Part shown: positions 1-8,060 of the stretch, piece after piece | Numbering within the stretch: position 1 is the first letter of the stretch | Layout of the letters: each line of letters starts with the position of its first letter | Source of the DNA: Roseiarcus fermentans | Lineage (GTDB): Bacteria; Pseudomonadota; Alphaproteobacteria; Rhizobiales; Beijerinckiaceae | DNA: 64,000 nt | Assembly: GCF_003315135.1 (NCBI RefSeq) | Contig: NZ_QNRK01000018.1 | Coordinates: 1-64,000 of the forward strand | Direction of reading: 5' to 3' | Notes under the pieces: generated by a model | What the model saw: the letters and a program-made list of their open reading frames with translations, nothing else | Databases searched by the model: none | What the model was told of the DNA's origin: nothing | Translations under genes and position numbers: made by a program

Positions 1-2480
1 GTCCCGCCGAGGCTGAACGTCCCGCTGTTGGCGAAGGCGCCGAGCGTCAGCGCGTTGGTGTCGAAGAGGCTGAAGGTTCCGGCGTTGGCGGTGAAGCCGG
101 CGCCGGTGAAGGTCAAGGTCGCCGCGTGGGCGGCCGAACCGTAGACCGCGAACGACGCGCTGGCGGCGTTGGTGAGCGCGGCTACGGTCAGCGTGTTCGC
201 CGCGCTCGCGTTTTCGTAGGCGCTGCCGATCTGCACCGTCCCGGTGTTGGCGAGCGTGCCTGCGATCTTCAGGCTGCCGCCGCCGTCGCCATAGGCCGTG
301 TCGAGGTACAGCGCGCCGCTGTTGGCGAACCCAGCGGTCTCCGTCAGCGATTCCATCCCGCCGAGACCGAAGGTCCCGCTGTTGGCGAAGGCGCCGAACG
401 TCAGCGCGTTGGTGTAAGACAGGTTGAAGGTTCCGGCGTTGGCGGTGAAGCCGGCGCCGGTGAACTTCAGGGTCGCCGCCTGGGCGGCCGAACCGTTGAC
501 CCGGAAGGTTGCTCCGGTCGCATTGGCGAGCGCTCCGAGCGTCAGCGTGGTCGCCGCGCTCAGGTTGTCCGCGGTGCTGCCGACCTGCACCGTTCCGGTG
601 TTGGCGAGCAGGCCTGCGATCGTCAGGCTGCCGCCGCCGTCGCCGGAGTTCAGGTCGAGGTTGAGCGTCCCGCTGTTGGTGAAGGCGCCGGTCTCCTTCA
701 GCGATTCGGTCCCGCCGAGGCTGAACGTCCCGCTGTTGGTGAAGGCGCCGAGCGTCAGCGCGTTGGTGTCGAAGAGGCTGAAGGTTCCGGCGTTGGCGGT
801 GAAACCGGCGCCGGTGAAGGTCAGGGTCGCCGCGTGGGCGGCCGAACCGTAGACCGCGAACGACGCGCCGGCGGCGTTGGTGAGCGCGGCGACGGTCAGC
901 GTGTTCGCCGCGCTCGCGTTTTCGTAGGCGCTGCCGATCTGCACCGTCCCGGTGTTGCCCAATGTGCCTGCGATCTTCAGGCTGCCGCCGCCGTCGCCGT
1001 AGGCCGTGTCGAGGTACAGCGCTCCGCTGTTGGTGAAGCCAGCGGTCTCCGTCAGCGATTCCGTCCCGCCAAGGCCGAAGGTCCCGCTGTTGGCGAAGGC
1101 GCCGAACGTCAGCGCGTTGGTGTAAGACAGATTGAAGGTTCCGGCGTTGGCGGTGAAGCCGGCGCCGGTGAAGGTCAGGGTCGCCGCGTGGGCAGCCGAA
1201 CCGTTGACCCGGAAGGTTGCTCCCGTCGCATTGGTGAGCGCTCCGAGCGTCAGCGTGGTCGCCGCGCTCAGGTTGTCCGCGGTGCTGCCGACCTGCACCG
1301 TTCCGGTGTTGGCGAGCAGGCCTGCGATCGTCAGGCTGCCGCCGCCGTCGCCGGAGTTCAGGTCGAGGTTCAGCGTCCCGCTGTTGGCGAAGGCGCCGGT
1401 CTCCTTCAGCGATTCGGTCCCGCCGAGGCTGAACGTCCCGCTGTTGGTGAAGCCGCCGCTCACCGTCAGCGCGTTGGTGTCGAAGAGACTGAAGGTTCCG
1501 GCGTTGGCGGTGAAGCCGGCGCCGGTGAAGGTCAGGGTCGCCGCGTGGGCGGCCGAACCGTAGACCGCGAACGACGCGCCGGCGGCGTTGGCGAGCGCGG
1601 CGACGGTCAGCGTGTTCGCCGCGCTCGCGTTTTCGTAGGCGCTGCCGATCTGCACCGTCCCGGTGTTGGCGAGCGTGCCTGCGATCTTCAGGCTGCCGCC
1701 GCCGTCGCCGTAGGCCGTGTCGAGGTACAGCGCTCCGCTGTTGGTGAAGCCAGCGGTCTCCGTCAGCGATTCCGTCCCGCCGAGGCCGAAGGTCCCGCTG
1801 TTGGCGAAGGCGCCGAACGTCAGCGCGTTGGTGTAAGACAGATTGAAGGTTCCGGCGTTGGCGGTGAAGCCGGCGCCGGTGAAGGTCAGCTTCGCCGCAT
1901 GGGCGGCTGAACCGTTGACCATGAAGGACGCGCCCGCGGCGTTGGTGAGCGCTCCGAGCGTCAGCGTGGTCGCCGCGCTCATGGTGTCCGCGGTGCTGCC
2001 GACTTGCACCGTCCCGGTGTTGGCGAGCAGGCCTGCGATCGTCAGGCTGCCGCCGCCGTCGGAGGAGGCCTGGTCGAGGTTCAACGCCCCGCTGTTGGTG
2101 AACGCGCCGGTCTCGGTCACCGACGTGGTCCCGCCGAGGCTGAATGTCCCGCTGTTGGTGAAGCCGCCGCTCACCGTCAGCGCGTTGGTGTCGAAGAGGC
2201 TGAAGGTTCCGGCGTTGGCGGTGAAGCCGGCGCCGGTGAAGGTCAGGGTCGCCGCGTGGGCGGCCGAACCGTAGACCGCGAACGACGCGCCGGCGGCGTT
2301 GGTGAGCGCGCCCAGCGTCAGCGTGGTCGCCGCGCTCGCGTTTTCGTAGGCGCTGCCGACCTGCGCCGTCCCGGTGTTGGCGAGCGCGCCCGCGATCGCC
2401 AGGGCGCCGCCGCCGTCGCCGTAGCCCGCATCGAGGTTCAGCGCTCCGCTGTTGGCGAACGCGCCGCCGATGGTCGAGAC
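1..2480 (-). repeat. Nested tandem coding repeats, 354 bp within 708/711 bp
   Basis: The motif tcgaagaggc recurs at 61, 769, 1480 and 2191, giving super-repeat periods of 708, 711 and 711 bp. A diverged half-copy (taagacag form, T at 415) lies exactly 354 bp from its neighbours. All periods are multiples of three, so the minus-strand frame is kept. The 3-bp length change is one added codon where LGAFTNSG becomes LTVSGGFTNSG. High identity between distant copies suggests recent expansion or gene conversion. Confidence 0.9.
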
Positions 2481-2762
2481 GCCCGCGCCATTCAGCGCCA
2501 GCGTTCCGGTCAGGCTCAGCGCTCCCGCGGCGGCCGTGAGCGCGCCATCGACGGTCAGCGTCCCCTGGATCGCCAGCGTGGTCGGGCCGATGGTCACCCC
2601 GCCGACCGTGAAGTTCTCACCCGAGGCGATCGTGGCTGCCCCCGAGGTGGTGAGTTGAACGGTCGCCGTCGCGCCGTTGGGCGGGGGCGAAGGCGGGCCG
2701 CCCGTCCAGTCCGCCGCCACGCTCCAGTCGCCGGCGCCGCCGCCCCAAGTGTAAGTGACCAA
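1..2762 (-). CDS. Large repetitive autotransporter/adhesin-like protein, 3' end outside window
   Basis: At least 920 codons are open on the minus strand and run off the left edge. No ATG exists: an in-frame TAA lies at 2778-2780, and a TTG at 2760-2762 sits 5 nt after a GGGGAGG ribosome site (2768-2774). The protein begins VTYTWGGGAGDWSVAADWTGG-like, with no visible signal peptide, followed by Gly/Ala/Thr/Asn-rich beta-type sequence. From about 2.4 kb leftward it is built of 118-residue half-repeats of two alternating types, recognised by SLFDTNALT and NLSYTNALT, forming 236-237-residue super-repeats (708-711 bp). Each half carries phrases such as FANSGTF, GDGGGSL, ANTGTVQ and FTGAGFTANAG. 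Such repeats are typical of beta-helical passenger domains or large secreted adhesins. The secretion route cannot be judged because the C-terminus is missing. Confidence 0.85.
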   Translation of the reverse strand, partial: MVTYTWGGGAGDWSVAADWTGGPPSPPPNGATATVQLTTSGAATIASGENFTVGGVTIGPTTLAIQGTLTVDGALTAAAGALSLTGTLALNGAGVSTIGGAFANSGALNLDAGYGDGGGALAIAGALANTGTAQVGSAYENASAATTLTLGALTNAAGASFAVYGSAAHAATLTFTGAGFTANAGTFSLFDTNALTVSGGFTNSGTFSLGGTTSVTETGAFTNSGALNLDQASSDGGGSLTIAGLLANTGTVQVGSTADTMSAATTLTLGALTNAAGASFMVNGSAAHAAKLTFTGAGFTANAGTFNLSYTNALTFGAFANSGTFGLGGTESLTETAGFTNSGALYLDTAYGDGGGSLKIAGTLANTGTVQIGSAYENASAANTLTVAALANAAGASFAVYGSAAHAATLTFTGAGFTANAGTFSLFDTNALTVSGGFTNSGTFSLGGTESLKETGAFANSGTLNLDLNSGDGGGSLTIAGLLANTGTVQVGSTADNLSAATTLTLGALTNATGATFRVNGSAAHAATLTFTGAGFTANAGTFNLSYTNALTFGAFANSGTFGLGGTESLTETAGFTNSGALYLDTAYGDGGGSLKIAGTLGNTGTVQIGSAYENASAANTLTVAALTNAAGASFAVYGSAAHAATLTFTGAGFTANAGTFSLFDTNALTLGAFTNSGTFSLGGTESLKETGAFTNSGTLNLDLNSGDGGGSLTIAGLLANTGTVQVGSTADNLSAATTLTLGALANATGATFRVNGSAAQAATLKFTGAGFTANAGTFNLSYTNALTFGAFANSGTFGLGGMESLTETAGFANSGALYLDTAYGDGGGSLKIAGTLANTGTVQIGSAYENASAANTLTVAALTNAASASFAVYGSAAHAATLTFTGAGFTANAGTFSLFDTNALTLGAFANSGTFSLGG

Positions 2763-2780
2763 AATAACCTCCCCTAGTTA

Positions 2781-3107
2781 AATCACTTCTGGCGCTGCTT
2801 CGTTCAGTTGAACGTCAATATTGTGGCTATGCGCTTATTGCTATGACTGACAGATACATTTAATCGACCCGGTATTGGTCGCGCGAATCGCCGAATGCGA
2901 CCAATCTGTATGAACCAAAGTACGATTGCCCATCGTAACGTCGTTCATTCACTCTGCGATGATATCAGCGTACACGTGTCGCGTCGAATCGTCGCGTCGG
3001 CCGCGTCGACTCGAGATCCCGCCGTGGATTTGCGTCATGGCCGCAGGGGAAGCGTCGTCGCGGTTTCCCCACTAGGTCGCTGCGCGCCTTTTGGTTATAC
3101 GCCCGTC
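2781..3107. other. Intergenic region, AT-rich, with a 14-bp palindrome
   Basis: No gene is seen. The first 110 bp are clearly richer in A+T than the surroundings and must hold the promoter of the leftward repeat protein. A near-perfect palindrome, CGTTCA-gt-TGAACG, lies at 2801-2814, about 40 bp upstream of that gene's start, where an operator would fit. The rest (2890-3107) is open in the zapE frame, but the zapE family begins at the ATG at 3108. Confidence 0.5.
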
Positions 3108-4277
3108 ATGACTTCCATCTCCGGGCGTTACCGCGCGCTCCTCGACGAGCGCCGAATCGAAGCCGATCCCGCCCAGGCGGCCCTGGTGGAAAAGCTCGAC
3201 GCGCTCGCCGCCCGGCTCGGCGCCTGGCGGCCCGCGGCCGCGCGGCCGGGCGTGCTCGCGCGTTTCATGGGGGCGAGAGCGGCCGAGGCGCCGCGCGGTC
3301 TCTACGTCCACGGCTCGGTCGGGCGCGGCAAGACCATGCTGATGGACCTGTTCTTCGCCTCGGTCGCGGCGCCGAGGAAGCGGCGGGCGCATTTCCACGC
3401 CTTCATGGCCGACGTCCACGCCCGTCTGCACGAATGGCGCCAGGCGAGGAAGGTCGGGACCGTGACGGGCGAAGACCCGATCGCGCCGGTCGCCGCGGAT
3501 CTGGCCCGCGAGGCGTCCGTGCTGTGTTTCGACGAATTCGCGGTGCGCGACATCGCCGACGCGATGATCCTCGGGCGCCTGTTCACCGCGCTCTTTGCCG
3601 CCGGCGTCGTCGTGGTCGCGACCTCCAACGTCGCGCCCGGCGACCTCTACCGCGACGGCCTCAATCGCGCCCTGTTCCTGCCCTTCGTGGCGCTGCTGCG
3701 CGAACGCTGCGAGGTGGTCGAACTCGATGCGCGCACCGACTACCGGCTCGAGAAGCTGGTTCGCGCGCCGGTCTACACGACGCCCCTCGGCCCCGCCGCC
3801 GACGCCGCGCTCGATGCGATGTTTTCGACGCTGACCGGCGCGCCGCGCGGCCATCCGGCGCAGATCGAGCTGCTCGGCCGCCATCTCGACGTGCCGCAGG
3901 CGCTCGGCGGCGTCGCCCGGTTCGACTTCGACGCGCTCTGTCGAAAGCCGCTCGGGTCGGCCGACTATCTCGAGATCGCCGAACGCTTCCACACGGTGGT
4001 CGTCGACCGCATCCCCGTGCTGCGGCCAACGGAGCGCAACGAGGCCAAGCGCTTCATCAACCTGATCGACACGCTCTACGACATGCGGGTCAAGCTGGTC
4101 GCCTCGGCCGCCGCCGAGCCGGAGGCGCTGTTCGCCGGCGCCGATGGCGCCGAGGCGTTCGAATTCGCCCGCACGGCCTCGCGCCTCGCCGAAATGCGCT
4201 CGGCGGACTACCTCGCGCTGCCGCACGGCTCCGAGGCGGCGCGCCTCGGCGACCTCGGCGGCATCGCGGAGACGTGA
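3108..4277 (+). CDS. zapE: Cell division protein ZapE (AFG1-like ATPase)
   Basis: 389 residues. This is a P-loop ATPase of the AFG1/LACE1 family; in Escherichia coli ZapE acts at the constricting FtsZ ring. Walker A (GSVGRGKT) is at about residues 69-76 and Walker B (VLCFDEF) at about 138-144. The C-terminal FINLIDTLYD segment is typical of the family. The frame is open further upstream, but family proteins start near MTSISGRYRALL, so the ATG at 3108 is chosen. A tetR-type gene starts at the very next base after the stop. Length and motifs are normal. Confidence 0.93.
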   Translation: MTSISGRYRALLDERRIEADPAQAALVEKLDALAARLGAWRPAAARPGVLARFMGARAAEAPRGLYVHGSVGRGKTMLMDLFFASVAAPRKRRAHFHAFMADVHARLHEWRQARKVGTVTGEDPIAPVAADLAREASVLCFDEFAVRDIADAMILGRLFTALFAAGVVVVATSNVAPGDLYRDGLNRALFLPFVALLRERCEVVELDARTDYRLEKLVRAPVYTTPLGPAADAALDAMFSTLTGAPRGHPAQIELLGRHLDVPQALGGVARFDFDALCRKPLGSADYLEIAERFHTVVVDRIPVLRPTERNEAKRFINLIDTLYDMRVKLVASAAAEPEALFAGADGAEAFEFARTASRLAEMRSADYLALPHGSEAARLGDLGGIAET

Positions 4278-4886
4278 GTGAAAGGCTCGCCCAGCCCCGA
4301 AAACAACGAGGCGCGGCTGGTCGAGATCGCCCGCTCGCACGTGCGCCGGTTCGGCCACGCGCGCACCACCGTCGTCGGGGTCGCGGCCGAGGCGGGCATG
4401 ACCCACGCCAACGTCTACCGCTACTTCGCCGCCAAGACGGCGCTCCTCGACGAGGTCGTGGCGAGCGGCCTGAGGCCGCTCGAAGCGCGCCTGCGCGAGG
4501 CGGCGGAGGGCGCGGACCCGGCCCACGACAAGCTCGAGCGCATGCTGATCGCGGTCCACCGCGACTATCGCGGCAAGCTCGACGACGACCCGGAGCTGTT
4601 CGACCTGCTCATCGACGCGCTCGCCCGCAACCGGCCGAGCGCGCGCAAGCATCGGGCCCGGGTGCAGTCGGAGATCCAGCGGGTGTACGAGGAGGGGGTG
4701 GCGTCCGGCGCCTTCGCGATGACCGACCGCCGCCGCGCCCTGTCGCTGATCTTCGATGCGGCCCACCGCTTCATCCATCCGGTGGCGCTGAAGCTCGACC
4801 GCGACGCCCCCGCCCAGGCGGTTGCGAGCCGCTTCGAGACGGTGCTGGCGATCACGCTGCGGGCGCTGAGAACGGGGCGGGCGTGA
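4278..4886 (+). CDS. TetR/AcrR family transcriptional regulator
   Basis: 202 residues from a GTG directly abutting the zapE stop, so the two are probably co-transcribed and translationally coupled. The N-terminal helix-turn-helix (about residues 25-55, VAAEAGMTHANVYRYFAAK) is a standard TetR DNA-binding domain. The helical C-terminus resembles a ligand-binding domain with no recognisable specificity. The regulated genes cannot be told from context. Confidence 0.88.
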   Translation: MKGSPSPENNEARLVEIARSHVRRFGHARTTVVGVAAEAGMTHANVYRYFAAKTALLDEVVASGLRPLEARLREAAEGADPAHDKLERMLIAVHRDYRGKLDDDPELFDLLIDALARNRPSARKHRARVQSEIQRVYEEGVASGAFAMTDRRRALSLIFDAAHRFIHPVALKLDRDAPAQAVASRFETVLAITLRALRTGRA

Positions 4887-4908
4887 CGTCGCCCGAATCG
4901 GGCGCCGT

Positions 4909-5195
4909 CTAGATAGGTCCTAGCTGTCGCCGCGCTCCATAGACGTATCGGACAATCTCTACGCCGTCCTCGAGCGACCGGAACAGTTGACATAGCTGCC
5001 CACGGGGAAAGATCGCACGCCCTTTGCAATGTCGTCGCGGATTGTGCCGACGCGCGGATTGTCTCTCAAAAGGACCGATATGTCTTCGAGGCGCTCGATC
5101 ATCCGCACCGCCGCCGCCGGATTGTCCAGAGCGATGTAATCGCCGATTTCCTCGAGATCGGCAGCCGCGCGCGGGGTGACGACGAGACGGTTCAT
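4909..5195 (-). pseudogene. ParE/RelE-type toxin, frameshifted
   Basis: The start (MNRLVVTPRAAADLEEIGDYI) and middle match ParE-family toxins. After RSFPVGSYV near 4990 the frame is lost and the ORF ends prematurely. The expected ending, LFRSLEDGVEIVRYVYGARR, continues in the next frame to a TAG at 4909-4911. The total length of 287 nt is one short of 96 codons, so a single-base deletion explains it; for example, one C lost from AACCTG would do so. The gene overlaps the antitoxin stop by ATGA. The toxin is probably inactive unless this is a sequencing error. Confidence 0.8.
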
Positions 5196-5464
5196 GTCTC
5201 CGGCGCCTGGCCGGCGTATTTGTCGCGCAAGCGCTTGAACAGCGGTTCGCCGTCAACGGGACTGCCGCTGGCGATCCCCTCGTTCCAGAGCCTCCGCAAC
5301 TCGCTCACCTCGATTTCATGCGCGGCCCGGCGCAGCTTCCATGCACGCAGAGCTTCCCGCACAACTTCGCTCGTGGACGTGTATTCGCCGGTCTCGACCG
5401 CCTCTCGCAGCATGGCGACGAATTCAGGGGTGAGCGCCACGCTCACTTTCTGGACATTAGACAT
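5192..5464 (-). CDS. ParD-like type II antitoxin
   Basis: 90 residues. The N-terminal ribbon-helix-helix (KVSVALTPEFVAMLREAV, then YTSTSEVVREALRAW) binds DNA, and the C-terminal tail (PLFKRLRDKY) would wrap the toxin. A GGAGG site precedes the ATG. The stop overlaps the start of the following ParE gene (ATGA), the usual coupled order of parDE. The antitoxin is intact while its toxin is frameshifted. Confidence 0.88.
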   Translation of the reverse strand: MSNVQKVSVALTPEFVAMLREAVETGEYTSTSEVVREALRAWKLRRAAHEIEVSELRRLWNEGIASGSPVDGEPLFKRLRDKYAGQAPET

Positions 5465-5613
5465 GGGGGCCTCCTTGCCCTCCTGGTAGCAGATTGAGGG
5501 CAACGACGCGAGGTCCGCCGGCGCGAGCGATGCTGCGCGACCAGCATCTGAAAACCGCCGCGACCCCGCCGCTGGCCCGCTTCGAGGCGCGAAGCGGCCC
5601 AGCGGCGACAATG

Positions 5614-6429
5614 TTACCCGAGCGTCGGATACCCCATCGCTTCCGCCGCGCGCTCGGGGTCGAGCACGCGCCGGTAGTCGGCCGCGGCGAGGACCCGCGC
5701 TCCGGTGAGCCCGAGCGCGCGTCGCGCCTCGTCGATATCCGGGTCCGCCAACGCGTCGAACAGCGCCGCGCGCGCGGCGGCGAGGGTCGCCGCCGGCAGG
5801 CCGGCGCTCAAGACGAACGGCAGGCCGGGCGTGGCCTCGGTTTCGGCGACGATGGCGATCCGGGACACGAGCCCCGGTTCGTGTCGGGCGATCAGGCCGA
5901 AGGTGACGCAGTCGATCGCGGCGAGCCCGGCGCTTCCGTCGGCGATGGCCGCCAGGCTTTCCGCGTGCGCGCCGGTGACGCGGACCTCCGAGAAGAACGG
6001 CCGCCCGCCCGAGAGCGGCGCGATCGCGGCGCGAAACAGGTTCATGCCGGTGTTGCTGTCGAGGGCGTTGACCGCCGCGATCGCGCCGCGGAAGTCCTCG
6101 AGTCGGCGTCGCCGGTCGCTGGCCGCGCAAACGATGAAGCTGCGGTGATCGGCGCCGGCGCAGCCGGGAAACGCATAGTCCGGCGTCGCGATCAGGGCGA
6201 GGTCGTCCCGCAGCGCCGTGACGTAAGGATAGCCGCAGGTCTGGCTGAAGATCAGGCCGGGATCGCGCCACAGGCCCGGCAGGTCGCGCCCGCGCGTCAG
6301 CGCCGCGGGCGCGTCGATACCGCGGGCGGCGAGGCCTCGGGCGATCCGTCGCCACAGCGCGTCGTGGGCCGGAACCAGGTCCGGAAAGTCGTACATCGGC
6401 AGCGCCGCGACCGGCGCGCCCGCGCTCAT
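5614..6429 (-). CDS. PhnD-like phosphate/phosphonate-type substrate-binding protein
   Basis: 271 residues. The protein looks like a family of periplasmic-binding-fold proteins related to PhnD: MYDFPDLVPAHDALW at the start, FSQTCGYPY near residue 70, NSTG-like DSNTGMNLFR in the middle, and AAIDCVTFGLI. No signal peptide is visible, so it may act in the cytoplasm as a sensor or enzyme-like relative. The start ATG overlaps the stop of the upstream desaturase gene (ATGA), so the two form one operon. No ABC permease or ATPase genes accompany it. Confidence 0.8.
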   Translation of the reverse strand: MSAGAPVAALPMYDFPDLVPAHDALWRRIARGLAARGIDAPAALTRGRDLPGLWRDPGLIFSQTCGYPYVTALRDDLALIATPDYAFPGCAGADHRSFIVCAASDRRRRLEDFRGAIAAVNALDSNTGMNLFRAAIAPLSGGRPFFSEVRVTGAHAESLAAIADGSAGLAAIDCVTFGLIARHEPGLVSRIAIVAETEATPGLPFVLSAGLPAATLAAARAALFDALADPDIDEARRALGLTGARVLAAADYRRVLDPERAAEAMGYPTLG

Positions 6430-7469
6430 GCCGCGCCGCCGGTCCAGTCGGGATGGACGAAGCGGTCGTGCGGTTTCCGCCCGTAGCGCCGGACGACGTC
6501 GGCGTAGCCGTCGTAGACGAGCCCGCCGTTGCGGCGGATCAGCGCCTCGCGGTTCGCCCGATAGAACGCCGGAATGCGATACCACGACAGCCCGCCGCGC
6601 AGGTGATGGGCGACGTGCAGGTTGTTGTTGAGGAACAGGAGGCCGAGAATCGGCGCGTTCTCGACGATCGCGGTGCGCTTCTCGGGCTCGGTCGCGGCGC
6701 GGTGCTCGGCGAAGGAGCGGACCATGGCGAGGCTCATGCCCGGATAGACGAAGGCGGCGACATAGAGCCACAGCGGCATGCCGCAGACGCCGATCACCCA
6801 GACCAGCACGGGGACGCAACTCAGCGCATGCCGGAACAGGACCCGCCGGGCGGCGCCGCGTCCGCGCCAGGCGTCGCGGAGGAGGTCGCGCAGGAAGCGT
6901 CCGATCATCCAGGCGGGGCCGAAAGCCAGCCGGCCGATCAGCGTCGACTGGGCGCGCACCAGCGCCCGCCCGAGCGGGCCGAGGTCGCGCCATCCCGCCG
7001 CCGTCCAGTAATAGCTTTCCGGGTCCTCGAACGGATCGGTCAGGTTGGCGTCCTGATGGTGGCGCAGATGCGTCTCGCGATAGCTCGACCACGGCAGCCA
7101 GAGCGACAGCGGCCAGACTGCAATCGCTTCGTTCACGGCGCGCCAGGGCGTCGGATGGCCGTGGATGATCTCGTGCTGCAGGTTCATCTGCCAGGCGACC
7201 ACCCAGGCGCCGAGCGGAACCAGCGCCCAGACCGGCAGGTCCCGCCAGAACCAGGTCGCGAGCCCCCACCAGGCGTAGACGACCAGCGCCAAGATGACCG
7301 TCGGCCGCTCGACCCGCCGGCCCAGCGGCGGCAATTCGACAATCTCCAAGCTCCGCTCCGCGCTCGGGGAGGTTTTCGCGGCCCCGACGTCGGAGTTGAG
7401 AAAACCATTGCCCGGCGCTTGCGACAATGCGGCGAAAAAGCGACGAATGAAAACTTTTTCTGGCGGCAA
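6426..7469 (-). CDS. Fatty acid desaturase family membrane enzyme
   Basis: 347 residues as the longest frame. Three histidine clusters of the membrane di-iron desaturase family are visible: QHEIIHGH (about 98-105), HLRHHQD (134-140) and HVAHHLRGG (near 290), set among hydrophobic segments. It may be a lipid desaturase or a hydroxylase-like relative; the substrate is unknown. The first 40 residues are atypical, and a TTG near SLEIVELPP could be the true start. Translation is coupled to the downstream PhnD-like gene. Confidence 0.85.
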   Translation of the reverse strand: MPPEKVFIRRFFAALSQAPGNGFLNSDVGAAKTSPSAERSLEIVELPPLGRRVERPTVILALVVYAWWGLATWFWRDLPVWALVPLGAWVVAWQMNLQHEIIHGHPTPWRAVNEAIAVWPLSLWLPWSSYRETHLRHHQDANLTDPFEDPESYYWTAAGWRDLGPLGRALVRAQSTLIGRLAFGPAWMIGRFLRDLLRDAWRGRGAARRVLFRHALSCVPVLVWVIGVCGMPLWLYVAAFVYPGMSLAMVRSFAEHRAATEPEKRTAIVENAPILGLLFLNNNLHVAHHLRGGLSWYRIPAFYRANREALIRRNGGLVYDGYADVVRRYGRKPHDRFVHPDWTGGAA

Positions 7470-7515
7470 AGTCTAGATTTGCTGAGGAGGCGGGACAAAG
7501 GCGCCAGATCTGGCG

Positions 7516-8019
7516 TCAGCGCTCCATTCCCCGCGCCTCGCCCCTCGCCGCTTCCAGCGCGCCCGCCTGAAGCTCGCAGTAGAGCAGGCGGGCCGGGTCG
7601 ACCGGGCCGGGCAGGGTGATGCGGCCGAGCGGCACGGTCCTGAAACCCATGCGCGCGTAATAAGGCTCGTCGCCGACCAGGATGACGAGCGTCCACCCGG
7701 CCGCTTTCGCCGCTTCGAGCGAGCGGATCACCAGCTTTTCGCCGATGCCCTGGCTGCGGAACACCGGCTCGACGATCAGCGGCCCGAGCAACAGCGCCGG
7801 CGCGCCGCCGATGTCGATCGGCGTCATCGCGTTGGCGCCGACCATCAGCGTGCCGACGCGCGCGACGAAGCTCAAGCCCCGGTCCGGTTCGGCCGTCTCG
7901 CGGATCCGATAGGCCGAGCGGGCGTATCGGCCGGGGCCGAACACGCGGTCGTTCAGGCGTTCGATGGCCGCCGCGTCGTCGGGCGTTTCGGGGTCGAGCA
8001 GAAGGGAAAGTTCGGGCAT
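7516..8019 (-). CDS. GNAT family N-acetyltransferase
   Basis: 167 residues. The acetyl-CoA binding motif A is seen as VEPVFRSQGIGEKLVIRSLEAA (Q/RxxGxG/A form), followed by VGDEPYYARMGF, typical of the YhbS-like group of GNAT enzymes. The acceptor is unknown. It is transcribed in the same direction as zwf and is separated by about 40 bp from it. Length is normal for the family. Confidence 0.87.
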   Translation of the reverse strand: MPELSLLLDPETPDDAAAIERLNDRVFGPGRYARSAYRIRETAEPDRGLSFVARVGTLMVGANAMTPIDIGGAPALLLGPLIVEPVFRSQGIGEKLVIRSLEAAKAAGWTLVILVGDEPYYARMGFRTVPLGRITLPGPVDPARLLYCELQAGALEAARGEARGMER

Positions 8020-8060
8020 CGCGCCGCCATATCACGCGGCGCGGCCGCCGGTCATCCCCG

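Noticed and set aside
126-2777. Plus-strand ORFs of up to 594 residues over the left repeat region
   Set aside because: They are codon-by-codon antisense or shifted shadows of the minus-strand repeat protein. Their products are Arg/Gly/Val-rich with no family features, while the minus frame gives coherent beta-repeat protein and a ribosome site.
3072-4778. Minus-strand ORF of 568 residues opposite zapE and the tetR-type gene
   Set aside because: It is antisense to two well-supported genes; the composition is typical of GC-rich shadow frames.
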